Notes: generated from the sequence alone by a model not told the origin. Counted from the first letter of the stretch, positions 41,904 to 52,565 are shown. The stretch: DNA of 64,000 nucleotides from Marinomonas alcarazii (GCF_003208215.1 NZ_QKLW01000001.1:824234-888233), one strand, 5' to 3'. A program made the numbers and translations.

Positions 41904-42890
41904 ATGGAACAGTTCGGAGTGCTGACACTTGGCAGTCGCCTAAAGCGATTAAGTGATCATTTATTCATGCAAGTGCAAGAAATATATTCTCAATGCGAGA
42001 TACCCATTTCGGCAACCTTTTTCCCTATTCTTAGGCTGTTACAGAAAACCGGGAGCCTATCTGTGATGGAAATAGCTGACAGCTTGAATCTGAGTCATCC
42101 GGCGGTGAGCAAGCAGACCACTAAGATGATCAAAGAGGGGTTGCTGGAAAAAACAGTGGATGAGCAAGATCAGCGAAGATCCTCCTTGCGCCTTTCTAAC
42201 TCTGGCCTAAGTGCTATGCAGCGCGTTGAGCCTGTTTTACAAGAAATGAAAATTATCTTGGAAAGAATGTTGGACTTTTCCAGTGAAAATTTTATGGAGG
42301 GTCTGACGTGCCTAGAATCCCAGATCTTAAGTGGAAGTAGCTTGGCGGATAAAGTGCTGGATCGTTTAGAGTCTATCGAGATAGTGCCGATGGAAAGCCA
42401 GCATGAGCAAGCATTTTACGATCTAAATATGGCTTGGCTTGAACGTTATTTTCCAGAGCAGATTACAGAGAAAGACCGAGTTCAGTTAAGTAATCCGCAA
42501 GAAAGAATTATTTCAGAAGGTGGTATGGTTTGGGTGGCGATTCGCAAAACAAAATCGGTTGACTCAGTTGTTGGGACCATTGCTTTTGCGCCTACTGAGG
42601 GCTTTGGTGCAGACAATAAAAGAGCTGAAGTCTTCAAGCTTTCAGTCGCTGAGCACGCTCAAGGCAAAGGGATTGCTCAACGTTTGTTGTCTGCTGCGAT
42701 TGATTTCTCTGCTCAGCAAGGCTTTTCAGTGTTATCGCTAGAAACGTCATCGATTTTAAAGTCAGCAAGATGTCTTTATGACAAAAACGGTTTTATTGAA
42801 AAAGCATTTCCAAACCCTTCTTTATACGAGAGAGCAGATGTGTATATGGAAAAAACATTAACCTTAACAAAAAGCCGAGATATGTCATGA
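41904..42890 (+). CDS. MarR-type regulator fused to a GNAT N-acetyltransferase
   Basis: A 328-residue fusion. Residues about 1-145 are a MarR winged helix-turn-helix (SVMEIADSLNLSHPAVSKQTTKMIKEGLLEKTVDEQDQRRSSLRLS). Residues about 165-320 are a GNAT acetyltransferase with the acetyl-CoA pyrophosphate loop in VAEHAQGKGIAQRLLSAAI and a C-terminal CLYDKNGFIEK. The stop overlaps the azlC ATG by 4 bases (ATGA), which makes a functional link to branched-chain amino acid export likely. The acetylated substrate could be a small effector sensed by the MarR part (inference). Confidence 0.9.
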   Translation: MEQFGVLTLGSRLKRLSDHLFMQVQEIYSQCEIPISATFFPILRLLQKTGSLSVMEIADSLNLSHPAVSKQTTKMIKEGLLEKTVDEQDQRRSSLRLSNSGLSAMQRVEPVLQEMKIILERMLDFSSENFMEGLTCLESQILSGSSLADKVLDRLESIEIVPMESQHEQAFYDLNMAWLERYFPEQITEKDRVQLSNPQERIISEGGMVWVAIRKTKSVDSVVGTIAFAPTEGFGADNKRAEVFKLSVAEHAQGKGIAQRLLSAAIDFSAQQGFSVLSLETSSILKSARCLYDKNGFIEKAFPNPSLYERADVYMEKTLTLTKSRDMS

Positions 42891-43621
42891 ATACTTTGCA
42901 GCATATGCGCCGTGGTTCTGTCGCATCGATTCCAATGATTATTGGTGGTATACCCTTTGGGTTGTTGTTTGGCTCGTTAGCGTCCAGTTACGGATTAAGC
43001 CCTTGGTTTGCCATTGCTATGTCGGCCTTTGTATTTGCCGGTTCCGCGCAGTTTGTTGCGCTTGGCTTGATTGCCCTGCAAGCGCCTATTTGGGTCATTG
43101 TTTCGACAACCTTTATTGTTAATTTGCGCCATCTTTTGTACGCCGCGGATATGGTTAAGTTTGTGAAACACTTACCCATGTCGATGAGAATTATCATGGG
43201 CTTTGGGTTAATCGATGAAACGTATGCCGCTGTTCGCCCCATGTATGAAGTAGGTTCAGCGAATGAAAAAAATGGACATAAAGTCTACATAGGTTCGTTT
43301 CTGTCGTTTTATGTCATGTGGAATATGACCACCATTTTAGGGGTTCTGTCTGGTGAACTCATTCCTGGCATGAGTGAATGGGGATTGGAATTTGCAATGG
43401 TGGCAACCTTTATTGGCATTATCACGCCATATTTAAAACACAAAGCATTTTGGTTGTGTCTATTAAGTGCTGGAGCGTCTTCAATCATTTTGTTTGATTT
43501 GCCGAATAATTTGGGGCTTTTGGTTTCTGCAATCATTGGTGTGGTAATGGGGTTTGTGAGCGACTCTTCGAGTAAAACGGTTTCAGAAATAGATGATAGT
43601 ATGCAAGAGGCGAGCAAATGA
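42887..43621 (+). CDS. azlC: AzlC family branched-chain amino acid exporter large subunit
   Basis: A 244-residue polytopic inner-membrane protein of the AzlC/YgaZ family, which with AzlD/YgaH exports branched-chain or aliphatic amino acids. Hallmarks are MIIGGIPFGLLFGSLASSYGLSPWFAIAMSAFVFAGSAQFVALGL near the N-terminus and TTFIVNLRHLLYAADM. It overlaps the upstream MarR-GNAT gene and the downstream azlD by four bases each, so the three genes form one translationally coupled unit. Confidence 0.94.
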   Translation: MNTLQHMRRGSVASIPMIIGGIPFGLLFGSLASSYGLSPWFAIAMSAFVFAGSAQFVALGLIALQAPIWVIVSTTFIVNLRHLLYAADMVKFVKHLPMSMRIIMGFGLIDETYAAVRPMYEVGSANEKNGHKVYIGSFLSFYVMWNMTTILGVLSGELIPGMSEWGLEFAMVATFIGIITPYLKHKAFWLCLLSAGASSIILFDLPNNLGLLVSAIIGVVMGFVSDSSSKTVSEIDDSMQEASK

Positions 43622-43947
43622 ATTTATGGCAAGGTGTTCTCATTATTTTTGGTATGTTTGCTGTGACCTTTGGTGTGCGGTTTGTACTCTTTGCCCGTGC
43701 TGACAAAGTCGTGATGCCTGCTTATATTGAAAAGGCACTGAAATTTGTACCGGTTGCTGTACTAACCGCCATCATTACCCCGATGGCTTTAATGCCAGAT
43801 AGTAAGTTAGATCTCACATTGACCAATCCTTGGTTGCTAGGTTCTCTTGCTGCTTTTGTCGTCGGGATTTGGCGACAACAGCAACTGTTGACCATTCTAG
43901 TGGGCGTTTTGGTTTTCTTTGTAGCGAAATATGGTTTTTCTTTATAA
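43618..43947 (+). CDS. azlD: AzlD family exporter small subunit
   Basis: A 109-residue protein with three to four membrane helices, the partner of AzlC. VMPAYIEKALKFVPVAVLTAIITPMALMP in the middle is the family signature. It begins inside the last codons of azlC and is the last gene of the three-gene cassette; about 110 bases separate it from the glnS start. Confidence 0.93.
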   Translation: MNLWQGVLIIFGMFAVTFGVRFVLFARADKVVMPAYIEKALKFVPVAVLTAIITPMALMPDSKLDLTLTNPWLLGSLAAFVVGIWRQQQLLTILVGVLVFFVAKYGFSL

Positions 43948-44058
43948 AAAAGAGAAAAGATTTTCTGCCCAATATCCCATGCAAACCTAAATACTATATA
44001 CTTGGCGGTCAAAGTAACAATATTGTTAGATCAACACTTATCGGGACTTACATCAAAC

Positions 44059-45732
44059 ATGTCAGAAACGTCTAAACCAGGTAATTTTATTACCCAAATC
44101 ATTGATAAAGATAACGAATCAGGCAAGCATGGCGGTAAGGTTCTTACTCGCTTTCCTCCTGAACCAAATGGCTACTTACACATTGGCCATGCTAAATCTA
44201 TTTGCCTTAATTTTGGCTTAGCGCAGCGTTACAACGGTCAATGTAATCTACGTTTCGATGACACTAACCCAGAAAAGGAAAGTGTTGAATACATCGAATC
44301 TATTAAGCGTGATGTTGAATGGCTTGGTTTCGAATGGAAAGGCGAACCTAAGTTTGCTTCAGACTATTTTGATCAGTTATTTGATTTTGCAAAGCAGTTA
44401 ATTAAGCTAGGTAAAGCTTACGTATGCGAACTTAATGCTGAACAAATGCGCGAATACCGTGGCACATTAAAAGAGCCTGGTAAAAACAGCCCATTCCGTG
44501 ATCGTAGTGTCGAAGAAAATATGTCGCTTTTTAGCGATATGGCCAACGGCAAATACAAAGATGGCGAAGTGGTTTTGCGCGCCAAAATTGATATGGCGAG
44601 CCCAAACATCAATATGCGTGATCCAATCATCTATCGAGTGCGTCATGTGCATCATCACCAAACAGGTAACAGATGGTGCGTTTATCCAATGTACGACTTC
44701 ACTCATTGCTTGTCCGATGCACTGGAAAATATTACGCATTCTGTTTGTACGCTGGAGTTCCAAGATCACCGCCCATTGTACGACTGGGTGCTAGATACCT
44801 TGAAGACAGCGCATCCGCAGCAAATTGAATTTGCTCGTTTGAACTTGAACTATACGGTGACCAGTAAACGTAAATTGAAACAACTAGTGGATGAGAAGCA
44901 CGTTCATGGCTGGGATGACCCTCGTATGCCAACCATTTCGGGCTTGCGTCGCCGCGGTTATACCGCACAATCTATCCGCAATTTCTGTGAGCGCATTGGT
45001 GTAACCAAGTCTGACAGTGTTGTTGATGTTGGTATGCTTGAGCACGCTATTCGCGAAGATTTGGATGCGAGTGCAAATCGTGCCATGGTGGTGTTGAACC
45101 CAATTAAGGTAACACTAACCAATTACCCTGCAGATAAAGAAGAAATCTTCAGTGTAGGGAATCATCCAAAAAATGAAGAAGCGGGTACTCGTAAAGTGCC
45201 ATTTAGTAAAGATCTGTACATAGATGCAGCCGATTTTGCTGAAGTGCCACCTCGCAAATGGAAACGTTTGACACTGGATGGTGCTGTTCGTCTTCGTGGT
45301 GGCTACGTCATTATTTGTGATGAAGCAATTAAGAATGAAGCGGGTGAAGTGGTAGAGCTCTTGTGTCGCTACGATGAGAAAACACTTGGTGTAAATCCAG
45401 AAGACTACAAACCAAAAGGTGTTATTCATTGGGTAAGCGCTAAGCATGCTGTAGACGCGACCGTGAATCTTTATGATCGCTTGTTCGTCAATGAGGCGCC
45501 GGATGCCAATTATGAAGATAAAACCTTCTTGGACTTTATTAACCCTGAATCGTTAACGGTTTTGACAAACGCGAAGGCTGAGCCTTCTTTGTTGGACGCT
45601 GAAAAAGGTCAAGGTTTCCAGTTCGAGCGTGAAGGCTACTTCTGTCGCGACTTGAAAGAAGACGGTATGGTATTTAACCGCACTGTGACGTTACGTGATT
45701 CTTGGGCGAAAATCGAAGCAAAAGGAAATTAA
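44059..45732 (+). CDS. glnS: Glutaminyl-tRNA synthetase
   Basis: Class I synthetase charging tRNA-Gln, 557 residues (E. coli 554) from ATG 44059, which gives the family start [19 protein letters not shown]. The HIGH motif is HIGHAKS near 40; the KMSKS equivalent is [21 protein letters not shown] and FDDTNPEKE are canonical. C-terminal beta-barrel anticodon-binding domains occupy about 340-557. The in-frame codons from 44002 are ignored because they fall outside the family. cysS follows 4 bases later, so glnS-cysS is an operon. Confidence 0.97.
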   Translation: MSETSKPGNFITQIIDKDNESGKHGGKVLTRFPPEPNGYLHIGHAKSICLNFGLAQRYNGQCNLRFDDTNPEKESVEYIESIKRDVEWLGFEWKGEPKFASDYFDQLFDFAKQLIKLGKAYVCELNAEQMREYRGTLKEPGKNSPFRDRSVEENMSLFSDMANGKYKDGEVVLRAKIDMASPNINMRDPIIYRVRHVHHHQTGNRWCVYPMYDFTHCLSDALENITHSVCTLEFQDHRPLYDWVLDTLKTAHPQQIEFARLNLNYTVTSKRKLKQLVDEKHVHGWDDPRMPTISGLRRRGYTAQSIRNFCERIGVTKSDSVVDVGMLEHAIREDLDASANRAMVVLNPIKVTLTNYPADKEEIFSVGNHPKNEEAGTRKVPFSKDLYIDAADFAEVPPRKWKRLTLDGAVRLRGGYVIICDEAIKNEAGEVVELLCRYDEKTLGVNPEDYKPKGVIHWVSAKHAVDATVNLYDRLFVNEAPDANYEDKTFLDFINPESLTVLTNAKAEPSLLDAEKGQGFQFEREGYFCRDLKEDGMVFNRTVTLRDSWAKIEAKGN

Positions 45733-45736
45733 GCGC

Positions 45737-47119
45737 ATGTTGAAGATTTACAACACCCTTAGCGGGAAGAAAGAAATTTTCAAGCCAATTGAAGAAGGCA
45801 AAGTGGGAATGTATGTCTGTGGCAACACGGTTTACGACTTCTGTCATATTGGCCATGCTCGCGCGATGATTTCCTTTGATATTATTTCGCGTTTTATTCG
45901 TCATCTAGGTTACGAACTTAATTACGTTCGTAACATTACCGATGTTGACGATAAAATCATCAAGCGCGCTGAAGAAAACAATGAATCAACTCAGTCTCTG
46001 ACTGAGCGAATGATTGCGGCACAACGCGAAGACGAATTGCGCCTTGGTAATAAAATGCCGGACCGCGAGCCAAAAGCCACCGAATTCATGCAAGAAATTA
46101 TTGATATGGTGCAAATCCTTATTGATAAAGGTTTTGCCTATCAAGGGACTTCTGGTGATGTTTACTATCGAGCTACTAAATTTAAGGAGTACGGTAAATT
46201 AAACAACCGTAAACTTGAAGATATGTTAGCTGGTGCACGTATTGACGTGGAAGTGGCCAAAGAGCACCCTGCGGATTTTGTTTTGTGGAAGCAGGCAAAA
46301 GCGGGTGAGGTATCATGGTCTTCGCCTTGGGGAGACGGTCGTCCTGGTTGGCATATTGAATGTTCTGCCATGTCGACAAACTGCCTTGGTAGTCATTTTG
46401 ATATTCATGGTGGTGGCCCGGATCTTAAATTTCCACATCATGAAAATGAAATTGCTCAGTCAGAAGCGGCGACGGGCAAGGACTATGTTAATTATTGGAT
46501 GCACTGTGGTGCCGTTCGCGTTAATAATGAAAAAATGTCTAAGTCGTTAGGCAACTTTTTCACTGTACGTGATGTGTTGGCTAAGTTTAACCCTGAAGTG
46601 GTTCGCTATTTGATGGTTTCAAGCCAATACCGTAGTGCGATTGATTATTCGGATCAAAGTTTGTCGGAAGCCAAAGTCGCTCTAGAGCGTCTTTATACAG
46701 CGTTGCGTCAGCAGCCAGTTGCTGAGTCATTTGAGCCAACGGCTTTCACTGAGCGCTTTGAAGAAGCCATGAAAGACGACTTTAACACGGCCGTTGCTGT
46801 TTCTGTATTATTTGAGCTTGTTCGCGAGCTAAACAAGGCAAAAACAGAAGATGCGGATAAAGCATCTGCATTGGCTGCAGAGTTGCGTGCTTTGGCAGAG
46901 TTGCTTGGTTTGCTTTACCAAGATCCGGAATACTTTCTGCAAAATAGCACAGTATCTGAAGGCTTAGACGAAGCTGCGATTCAAGCTTTGATCGACGAAA
47001 GAACGCAAGCACGCAAAGATAAAAACTTTGCGCGCAGTGATGAAATTCGTGATGAATTGGCTAGTCAAGGTATCGAGCTGTTGGATAGCCGTGAAGGAAC
47101 GACTTGGACGAGAAGCTAA
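45737..47119 (+). CDS. cysS: Cysteinyl-tRNA synthetase
   Basis: Class I synthetase of 460 residues (E. coli 461) from ATG 45737. AAGGAAATT, which overlaps the glnS stop, serves as ribosome site. Zinc ligand and HIGH motifs are in MYVCGNTVYDFCHIGHARA; the other zinc residues are in WHIECSAM and HHENEIAQSE; KMSKSLGN is present. The C-terminal domain ends LLDSREGTTWTRS as usual. It is followed by a terminator. Confidence 0.97.
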   Translation: MLKIYNTLSGKKEIFKPIEEGKVGMYVCGNTVYDFCHIGHARAMISFDIISRFIRHLGYELNYVRNITDVDDKIIKRAEENNESTQSLTERMIAAQREDELRLGNKMPDREPKATEFMQEIIDMVQILIDKGFAYQGTSGDVYYRATKFKEYGKLNNRKLEDMLAGARIDVEVAKEHPADFVLWKQAKAGEVSWSSPWGDGRPGWHIECSAMSTNCLGSHFDIHGGGPDLKFPHHENEIAQSEAATGKDYVNYWMHCGAVRVNNEKMSKSLGNFFTVRDVLAKFNPEVVRYLMVSSQYRSAIDYSDQSLSEAKVALERLYTALRQQPVAESFEPTAFTERFEEAMKDDFNTAVAVSVLFELVRELNKAKTEDADKASALAAELRALAELLGLLYQDPEYFLQNSTVSEGLDEAAIQALIDERTQARKDKNFARSDEIRDELASQGIELLDSREGTTWTRS

Positions 47120-47140
47120 AATTATTCGCGTCATCCATTA

Positions 47141-47175
47141 AAAAGGCGATGTTATAAAAAAAACATCGCCTTTTT
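47141..47175 (+). terminator. Terminator of glnS-cysS
   Basis: AAAAGGCGATGTT (47141-47153) pairs with AACATCGCCTTTT (47162-47174), 13 bp with an A-rich loop and a T tail, 21 bases after the cysS stop. Its A-rich left flank suggests it can also serve the convergent uspA-like gene. Confidence 0.92.
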
Positions 47176-47201
47176 GTTGTTTTGCTGAATTGTTTCTTAG
47201 A

Positions 47202-47636
47202 TTAGTCTTTTACGACTTTAACCGCTAAAACATCGCAAGGTGCGCCGTGAAGAACACCGTTTGCAGTAGAACCTAGAAGTAGGGCGAGTCCATGGCGGCC
47301 ATGGCTACCAACGACAATTAAGTCCGCTTTCTTTTCTTCAGCGATGCGGTGTATTTCACTCTCTATCCCGCCTTGAGAAATGCAGCTTTCTTGTACTGGC
47401 ACATCCAATTGAGCTTCAAGAATGGAAATGCGCTCTTTTGCTGTCTCTTGCAGTTGCGCTTGGATATCTGTGATATCTATTGGAACATCACCACCATAGG
47501 CGTAATTGAGTGATTCAATGACGTGAAGTATGGTAAGTTCTGCGCCAGTAGCTTTGCACAGTGCAACAGCCTTATTTGCTACCTTGATACTTTCATCTGT
47601 TAGATCAACAGCGAGTAGAATTCTGTTGTACATCAT
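47202..47636 (-). CDS. Universal stress protein, UspA family
   Basis: A 144-residue single-domain Usp protein. The nucleotide-binding loop GSHGRHGLALLLGSTANGV fits the G-x2-G-x9-G-[ST] pattern of ATP-binding members. The N-terminus YNRILLAVDLTDES with D11 is typical. A near-perfect GGAGGTGTTCT precedes the double ATG; the second ATG (47633) is also possible. It probably acts in the cytoplasm under stress; its partner is unknown. Confidence 0.93.
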   Translation of the reverse strand: MMYNRILLAVDLTDESIKVANKAVALCKATGAELTILHVIESLNYAYGGDVPIDITDIQAQLQETAKERISILEAQLDVPVQESCISQGGIESEIHRIAEEKKADLIVVGSHGRHGLALLLGSTANGVLHGAPCDVLAVKVVKD

Positions 47637-47702
47637 AGAACACCTCCAAATTTAGCTCGATTTACTAATTTTAGTTTAAAACTTAGAGAGACACTTTAAA
47701 TT

Positions 47703-48197
47703 ATGACTGCTCTTATCGTTATTTTTATTACATTGTCATTAATGGGTTCGGCACTGTGGATTATGCCTCCAAAAAAAGAGCGCCAGCGAATGAGCCTACG
47801 TATGCAGGCGCGAAAGCTTGGTATTACCGTCCAGCTTACATCAATTGACCTTCCTGACAAGTGGGATAAATCAAAAAATCGGCAAAAAACAGTAGCTTAT
47901 TCTCATTATCGCCTAAAGCCGCTTGCTACTTTGCCAGAAACCATTTGGATATTACCGTTTGAAGTTTGGAAGTTTCACGCTATTACAGAGGGCTGGTGGG
48001 CAAGCGAGTCATTTCAATTGGACGAAAAGGCGTTAAATATTTTAAAAAAATATGCATCAATACTTTCAGCCATAAAAATTACGGCGGATGGGGTTTTTTG
48101 TTATTGGGATGAAAGTGGGGATGAAGCGATATTAAATGAGTTGTTTGAGCTTATTACGGCATTGGAAAAAATTCGTAGTGTCACTCATCAAAAATGA
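47703..48197 (+). CDS. Membrane-anchored hypothetical protein
   Basis: A 164-residue protein with one N-terminal membrane helix (TALIVIFITLSLMGSALWIM, about 2-21) followed by a basic stretch (PPKKERQRMSLRMQARKLG), so the rest is cytoplasmic by the positive-inside rule. The soluble part is tryptophan-rich (TIWILPFEVWKFHAITEGWW). No family was recognised. It starts 67 bases from the divergent uspA-like start and ends 25 bases from the convergent 250-residue membrane-anchored protein. Confidence 0.75.
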   Translation: MTALIVIFITLSLMGSALWIMPPKKERQRMSLRMQARKLGITVQLTSIDLPDKWDKSKNRQKTVAYSHYRLKPLATLPETIWILPFEVWKFHAITEGWWASESFQLDEKALNILKKYASILSAIKITADGVFCYWDESGDEAILNELFELITALEKIRSVTHQK

Positions 48198-48222
48198 CAC
48201 TACTTTACGGTGCTGATTTTGC

Positions 48223-48975
48223 TCAGCTGTCTTTTGGCACTTCTAAATTATGCAATAGCTCAGACAGCACTTCTTCTGGGTTCTCGCTTTCTTTCATTGC
48301 GGCTATTTGAGGAGAGAGAATTTCCTTCATTCTGTCTGTAATAAAGTTTTTTAAGGTGTTTTTTTCCGGACGTTCTGTTTCATCGGACTTTATATGAGAC
48401 AAAATGACACCATAAAGGGTTTGTGCAACACGCATGTCACCACTGGCAAAGTTTTTGTTTGCTTGCACCATTTGACGATTAACTTGCACCCATAGGTTAA
48501 GCCAGCGCAGGTACTCATAACATGCTTGGTAATGGGAGTGACTAATGCGGCCTTTACGGCGTAAATACAGTAGCATTTTTGCTAACTTGGTTAATCTTTC
48601 TTTGTAGTTTGATTTTTCTTGGAAGCTAAAAAGCTCTGGTTCAGGGTTAAATTTGAGTGGCTCGTTTTCTCGGTTTTCTTCGGCGGTCGCGATGCGGATT
48701 TCAATTTTCTCTGGATCATCTGTGTATTGCAGAAGTTCTCGAAGTGTGTCTAGATAGAAATCATATAGCACATCGGTGGCAATATTATCTGTATTGATAT
48801 CCTTTAATCCCCGAATGTGCTGCTCAACGCGATCGGCTCTATTGGACAGCTGGAGTTGTTTGACACGACGTTCAGTTATTTCTTTTTCTTTCTGATGGGC
48901 GCGCGATCCTATTACTACAGACAAAAGTACAATGATGATCAAAAATGCAATTGTTAAAATTTGAAGGGTAGCCAT
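48223..48975 (-). CDS. Membrane-anchored helical hypothetical protein
   Basis: A 250-residue protein with an N-terminal membrane helix (LQILTIAFLIIIVLLSVVIGS, about 4-24), a charged coiled-coil (RAHQKEKEITERRVKQLQLSNR), and a mostly helical cytoplasmic domain with many aromatics (YLRWLNLWVQVNRQMVQANKNFASGDMRVAQTLYGVILSHI), suggestive of TPR-like or adaptor folds. AAGGAC precedes the ATG. Its start is 189 bases from topA on the opposite strand. Function unknown. Confidence 0.78.
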   Translation of the reverse strand: MATLQILTIAFLIIIVLLSVVIGSRAHQKEKEITERRVKQLQLSNRADRVEQHIRGLKDINTDNIATDVLYDFYLDTLRELLQYTDDPEKIEIRIATAEENRENEPLKFNPEPELFSFQEKSNYKERLTKLAKMLLYLRRKGRISHSHYQACYEYLRWLNLWVQVNRQMVQANKNFASGDMRVAQTLYGVILSHIKSDETERPEKNTLKNFITDRMKEILSPQIAAMKESENPEEVLSELLHNLEVPKDS

Positions 48976-49164
48976 GATTGTCCTTAAGCAATGAATTCAG
49001 TATGTTAAATAAGAAATACTAAGTTCAACAAGATTTAATGTGTGAAACAATACAGGGATCGCTTGTCATATAAAAGATGTTTACTTAATATCAGCGCCCC
49101 TAGAGATGAAACTTCGTGCAACGTGGATTTGCAGACCTACTTTATAAAAGGCTTACACAGTTCA

Positions 49165-51795
49165 ATGGGAAAATCACTGGTTATTGTGGAATCGCCCGCT
49201 AAGGCGAAAACCATCAACAAATACTTGGGTAATGACTTTGTCGTCAAATCGAGTGTCGGGCACATTCGAGACTTACCAACAGGTACAACGGCTACCTCTA
49301 CACCTCAAGAGCGTGCAAAGCAGGCTGCTTTGACGCGAAAAATGAGCCCAGAAGAAAAGCTTGCTTATAAAAGTAAAAAATCGCGTGCGCAATTGATTTC
49401 CAGAATGGGCGTTGATCCAGAAAATAATTGGAAAGCTCACTACGAAATATTGCCAGGCAAAGAAAAAGTAGTCGATGAATTAAAACGCCTAGCTAAAAAT
49501 GCTGACACCATCTATCTCGCAACCGATTTGGATAGAGAGGGTGAGGCTATTGCTTGGCACTTGCGAGAAGCAATTGGCGGTGATGACAGCCGGTACAAGC
49601 GAGTCGTCTTTAACGAGATTACGAAAAAAGCCATTAAAGCTGCTTTTGAAACGCCATCTGAACTTGATATGAATCGCGTGAATGCTCAGCAAGCTCGTCG
49701 TTTCCTAGACCGAGTTGTAGGTTTCATGGTGTCTCCGCTGCTTTGGTCAAAAGTAGCAAGAGGTTTGTCGGCAGGGCGTGTGCAGTCTGTCGCAGTGCGT
49801 TTGATTGTTGAACGTGAAAAAGAAATTCGTGCGTTTGTTCCTGATGAATTCTGGGAGTTGGATGCGATGCTTTCAACGCCTTCAAAGGATGTCATTAAGT
49901 TTGAAGCCACAAAGTATCAAAATAAAGAATACCGACCCGTTAATAAAGCGCAATCCGATGAGCATGTTGCTCGTCTTGATAATGCAAAATACTTAGTAAG
50001 CAGTCGAGAAGATAAGCCAACGAGCAGTAAGCCGTCAGCCCCTTTTATTACCTCAACTCTTCAGCAGGCGGCCAGTACGCGTCTGGGTTATGGTGTTAAA
50101 AAGACTATGATGCTCGCTCAGCGCTTGTATGAAGGTGGTTACATCACCTATATGCGTACAGACTCGACTAATTTAAGTGTCGATGCTGTAGAAGCGCTTA
50201 GAGGCTATATCGCTTCTAATTTTGGCGATGCGTATTTGCCTGCAGAACCTATTCGTTATAGCAGTAAAGAAGGCGCACAAGAGGCTCACGAAGCCATTCG
50301 TCCTTCCGATGTAAATGTGCGCGTTGATGATTTGCTTGGCATGGAAAAAGACGCGCATCGTTTATATGATTTGATTCGTAGTCAGTTTATGGCATGTCAA
50401 ATGACGCCAGCTGAATACACCTCTACCACAATTACAGTAACCACTGGTGACTATGAGTTTAAAGCCAAAGGCCGTATTTTGCGCTTTGATGGTTACACTC
50501 GTGCCATGCAGACCGTTGCAAAGAAAGGCGAAGATAACACTTTGCCAGATGTGGGTGAGGGTGAATATTTAACTCTTCAAGAGTTGTTGCCAGAGCAGCA
50601 CTTTACTAAACCGGTGGCGCGCTTTAGCGAAGCAAGTTTGGTTAAAGAGCTTGAAAAGCGTGGTATTGGTAGACCTTCTACTTACGCCTCTATCATTTCA
50701 ACGATTCAAGATCGTGGTTATGTGCGCGTTGAGAATCGTCGCTTTTATGCAGAGAAAATGGGTGACATAGTCACAGAGCGCCTAGTTGATAGCTTCAATT
50801 CGTTGATGAATTTCAGTTTTACTGCGCAAATGGAAGAGCAACTAGATGATATCGCTGAAGGTCATAAAGATTGGATAAAGACGCTTAATGCGTTTTATAA
50901 CGACTTTAGTTCTGTGCTTGCTAAAGCTGAATCGCCTGACGGCGGTATGATGCTAAATGAGCCAACCCCGACAGACATCGAATGCCCAACTTGTTCCCGT
51001 CCGATGCAAATTCGTACAGCAAGTACCGGTGTTTTTATGTCTTGTTCCGGCTATGCGTTGCCTCCAAAAGAACGTTGTAAAGCAACGATCAACCTTATCC
51101 GTGGTGATGAAGCCGTTGCCATTGATGACGAGGAAGGTGAATCTAAAGCGCTGATCAATAAGCATCGCTGTAAGATTTGTGGGTCAGCGATGGATAGCTA
51201 CCTAATGGACGAAAGCCGTAAGCTTCATGTTTGTGGTAATAACCCTGCGTGTTCAGGTTATGAAGTCGAAACTGGAACCTTTAAAATTAAAGGTTATGAT
51301 GGTCCTACGCTTGAATGTGACAAGTGTGGTTCCGAAATGCAGCTAAAAACAGGCCGTTTTGGCAAATATTTTGGCTGTACAAATGAAGAGTGTAAAAACA
51401 CTCGTAAACTATTAAAAAATGGTGAAGCTGCACCGCCGAAGATGGATCCTGTGCCGATGCCTGATTTGGCATGTCAGAAAGTAGAAGATCATTATGTGCT
51501 TCGTGATGGCGCAACGGGCTTGTTCCTTGCGGCTAGTCAGTTCCCTCGTAAACGAGAAACTAGAGCACCTTTGGTAAAAGAGCTACTTCCTTATATGGAC
51601 CAAATTGATCCTAAATACCATTTCTTTGCTAAGGCGCCTGTAGAGGATTCCGAAGGTCGTCCTGCTATTATTCGTTATAGCCGTAAGACTAAAGAGCAAT
51701 ATGTTATGACGGAGAACGAAGAGGGCAAGCCTACAGGTTGGAAAGCATTTTTTGTTGGCTCTAAATGGGTTGTTGAGGAAGGTAAGAAGAAATGA
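49165..51795 (+). CDS. topA: DNA topoisomerase I
   Basis: Type IA topoisomerase, 876 residues from ATG 49165 (E. coli 865); the preceding in-frame 41 codons from 49042 are not part of the family. TOPRIM motifs are in [19 protein letters not shown] and [15 protein letters not shown]; the nucleophilic tyrosine is in [14 protein letters not shown]. The C-terminus carries three cysteine-rich zinc-binding repeats: [22 protein letters not shown], and [21 protein letters not shown]. It relaxes negative supercoils. The start of the next gene overlaps its stop (ATGA), so a small operon follows. Confidence 0.97.
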   Translation: MGKSLVIVESPAKAKTINKYLGNDFVVKSSVGHIRDLPTGTTATSTPQERAKQAALTRKMSPEEKLAYKSKKSRAQLISRMGVDPENNWKAHYEILPGKEKVVDELKRLAKNADTIYLATDLDREGEAIAWHLREAIGGDDSRYKRVVFNEITKKAIKAAFETPSELDMNRVNAQQARRFLDRVVGFMVSPLLWSKVARGLSAGRVQSVAVRLIVEREKEIRAFVPDEFWELDAMLSTPSKDVIKFEATKYQNKEYRPVNKAQSDEHVARLDNAKYLVSSREDKPTSSKPSAPFITSTLQQAASTRLGYGVKKTMMLAQRLYEGGYITYMRTDSTNLSVDAVEALRGYIASNFGDAYLPAEPIRYSSKEGAQEAHEAIRPSDVNVRVDDLLGMEKDAHRLYDLIRSQFMACQMTPAEYTSTTITVTTGDYEFKAKGRILRFDGYTRAMQTVAKKGEDNTLPDVGEGEYLTLQELLPEQHFTKPVARFSEASLVKELEKRGIGRPSTYASIISTIQDRGYVRVENRRFYAEKMGDIVTERLVDSFNSLMNFSFTAQMEEQLDDIAEGHKDWIKTLNAFYNDFSSVLAKAESPDGGMMLNEPTPTDIECPTCSRPMQIRTASTGVFMSCSGYALPPKERCKATINLIRGDEAVAIDDEEGESKALINKHRCKICGSAMDSYLMDESRKLHVCGNNPACSGYEVETGTFKIKGYDGPTLECDKCGSEMQLKTGRFGKYFGCTNEECKNTRKLLKNGEAAPPKMDPVPMPDLACQKVEDHYVLRDGATGLFLAASQFPRKRETRAPLVKELLPYMDQIDPKYHFFAKAPVEDSEGRPAIIRYSRKTKEQYVMTENEEGKPTGWKAFFVGSKWVVEEGKKK

Positions 51796-52262
51796 GTGTT
51801 GCCAGTCTAGCGAGCCTTACGAATCAAAAATTAGATACTGCAAGACGCTTTATTCAACAAAGTCAGCAAAGCGAAGAGAGCTGGTTGAGTGTTGGGCTTG
51901 AAAGCTCCGCTCTTTTCCAGATAAGAAGCGCATTAAATGGTTTATTGAAAGAAGTGTCTTTAGCGTATTCATTATCTGGTTCGCTGGATGTGGCAAAATT
52001 ATTGACAGAGTCTGAGTCTAAGCAAATTGTTGTGCCGGTTTTATCTGAACTGGCTGATTTGCTAACGCGAAAAGATTCTTGGTTTTTTCAGCTAGATCAA
52101 GCTTATTTAGCTCAGTTTGAATGTAAAGGCTTAGCTTCGTCGGCAGTCCAAGGAGATAACTTGATCGGTCGAGGAAGTGATGCGGGTGCATCAGTGAGTT
52201 ACTATTTAGCTAAGTTGGTTGAATTAGTGTTACGTTTTAGAGAAGAGTCATCAGAGTATTGA
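51792..52262 (+). CDS. DUF6586 family protein, coupled to topA
   Basis: A 156-residue soluble helical protein overlapping topA by four bases. [18 protein letters not shown] near the N-terminus and the C-terminal [21 protein letters not shown] resemble the small DUF6586 protein that follows topA in Pseudomonas. Predicted cytoplasmic; no catalytic motif. Conserved linkage to topA and lexA suggests a housekeeping or DNA-related role, but none is established to my knowledge. Confidence 0.82.
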   Translation: MSVASLASLTNQKLDTARRFIQQSQQSEESWLSVGLESSALFQIRSALNGLLKEVSLAYSLSGSLDVAKLLTESESKQIVVPVLSELADLLTRKDSWFFQLDQAYLAQFECKGLASSAVQGDNLIGRGSDAGASVSYYLAKLVELVLRFREESSEY

Positions 52263-52264
52263 AT

Positions 52265-52531
52265 ATGAAAGAATCCTACCTAGAAATTGTTGAGCTTGAT
52301 AACGGCGATATTGTGCTGCGTCCAGCCGCTGAAGATGGTGAGGAAACCGTTCCGTTAGCAACATTGAAAATATCCGATGATACTCGCTCTTACTTAAAAG
52401 ATCGGTATTTTGAATTGGCAAAACATATGTTTCATGCCGGAATTGATTTTGTTTATTCTGATGAAGCAGGCTTTGATGAAGGCGCAGATTATCTTGATGA
52501 TGAAGAGTTTCGCCCCAAGATCCTTCACTAA
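52265..52531 (+). CDS. Small acidic conserved protein downstream of topA
   Basis: An 88-residue acidic protein (C-terminal YSDEAGFDEGADYLDDEEFRP). The start at ATG 52265 is preferred over an in-frame TTG at 52259. It follows the DUF6586 gene with essentially no gap. SYLEIVELDNGDIVLRPA and VPLATLKISDD suggest a small beta-alpha fold. I do not know the family. It shares a bidirectional terminator with the convergent lexA gene. Confidence 0.78.
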   Translation: MKESYLEIVELDNGDIVLRPAAEDGEETVPLATLKISDDTRSYLKDRYFELAKHMFHAGIDFVYSDEAGFDEGADYLDDEEFRPKILH

Positions 52532-52565
52532 GCTTGTATGAGTGTTGTGATATCTCACACCAAAT

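Noticed and set aside
44467..44794. Open frames on both strands within glnS.
   Set aside because: They overlap the conserved GlnRS catalytic domain and have histidine/isoleucine-rich shadow composition.
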